From the NCBI GenBank assembly GCA_003132105.1, contig PKWS01000047.1, forward strand, positions 1-5,935: a stretch of DNA of 5,935 bases. The letters run 5' to 3'. The notes beneath the pieces were generated by a model. That model saw only the letters and a list, made by a program, of their open reading frames with translations, did not search any database and was not told where the DNA came from. Below are positions 5,502 to 5,935 of the stretch, in pieces. Positions within the stretch are counted from its first letter, which is position 1. Every line of letters starts with the position of its first letter. Made by a program: the position numbers and the translations under genes. This stretch comes from Desulfosporosinus sp. (lineage in GTDB: Bacteria > Bacillota > Desulfitobacteriia > Desulfitobacteriales > Desulfitobacteriaceae).

Positions 5502-5935
5502 TTAGAGATTTAGATTTATATAAACTGAGTCTAGGTCGTCTTTTGTGATACCGGTGTAGGTTAGGCTTACAAACGGAGTGGAATGGTTTACAAGCTTTTG
5601 AATCCAGCTGATGTCTATGCCTGTTTGATAAGCGTGATAGCCGAAGGTCTTCCGCATCGTATGGGTGCCGATTGGATCAGTAATCCCTACGGTTCTGGCC
5701 ACTGCATTGATTACCCGGTATGCCTGAACCCGACTAATGGCCTGTCCACCCTTTCTACTAGGGAATAAGGGGGATGACTCGGGTAGATTAGTTTCAGATA
5801 AATACTCTTTAATTGCCTTAACACACGTTTCCGAAAGAGGGAAATCCTTTTCCTTCCCGGTCTTAACCTCTCGGATACGGACACGAACCTGCCCATGTAC
5901 GTTGTTTACTTTTAGCTGAAGCAAATCAGAGATCC
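5502..5935 (-). CDS. Tyrosine recombinase/integrase, C-terminal catalytic part (5' end outside the window)
   Basis: This is a phage-integrase-type site-specific recombinase that cuts and rejoins DNA through a tyrosine nucleophile. The frame stays open to base 5935 (ISDLLQLK), so the TTG at 5924 is not the true start. Counting from that Leu as 1: beta-hairpin lysine(s) in REVKTGKEKDFPL (K21/K24), the HxxR box H88-T-M-R91 in GTHTMRKTFGYHAY, His114 in LVNHSTP, and the nucleophile Tyr123 in SLTYTGI. The first catalytic Arg is expected in the SGLRISDL motif, exactly at the window edge. The sequence is close to the short stand-alone Firmicutes integrases of about 180-190 residues, which lack most of the arm-binding domain. 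The visible part looks intact. Its target could be a resolution site of a Tn3-like element or an attachment site; none is identifiable here. Confidence 0.9.
   Translation of the reverse strand, partial: ISDLLQLKVNNVHGQVRVRIREVKTGKEKDFPLSETCVKAIKEYLSETNLPESSPLFPSRKGGQAISRVQAYRVINAVARTVGITDPIGTHTMRKTFGYHAYQTGIDISWIQKLVNHSTPFVSLTYTGITKDDLDSVYINLNL

Overview
The window looks like chromosomal DNA of an anaerobic, probably spore-forming Firmicute, most like the Desulfosporosinus/Desulfitobacterium group. That placement is inference. It rests on moderate GC, strong GGAGG-type ribosome binding sites, TTG and GTG starts, a cobalt/nickel ECF transporter, a CotJC/YdbD-type manganese catalase, and a short Firmicutes-style tyrosine recombinase. 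No 16S or other marker gene is present.

Layout. Positions 1-1696 (+) hold the end of a CbiMNQO-type cobalt/nickel uptake operon: cbiQ, cut by the left edge, then cbiO, whose ribosome binding site lies in the last codons of cbiQ. A strong hairpin at about 1783-1818 separates it from a convergent non-haem manganese catalase gene (2658-1855, -), which has its own candidate promoter and ribosome binding site. Divergent from the catalase is a gene (2795-3448, +) that encodes only the C-terminal half of an ArsB/NhaD-type permease. A long bidirectional hairpin at 3589-3628 follows.

Positions 3660-5300 look like decayed or accessory DNA. On the minus strand is a remnant of a small secreted-protein family (about 3990-3663). 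On the plus strand is an unrecognised Trp/Tyr-rich secreted protein (4223-4961). In each, removing one T restores the expected reading frame; in the plus-strand gene this rejoins a signal peptide to the body. Next come three copies of a 13-base sequence (4972-5030) that can form two mutually exclusive hairpins, one of which buries the ribosome binding site of a 56-residue, two-helix membrane protein (5033-5203). The right end, on the minus strand, has a short fragment resembling the N-terminus of a Tn3-family transposase (5300-5211), a doubtful small membrane ORF (5460-5269), and a tyrosine recombinase (5935-5502) that runs off the right edge.

How the genes fit together. CbiQ and CbiO are the transmembrane coupling protein and an ATPase of one transporter; the substrate-binding CbiM/CbiN would lie left of the window. 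The catalase is an independent peroxide-defence or spore-coat gene. The right-hand third reads as a patchwork left by mobile elements. I see no complete new defence or metabolic system. The most unusual items are the competing hairpins before the small membrane protein, the two similar frameshifts, and the half-length permease.
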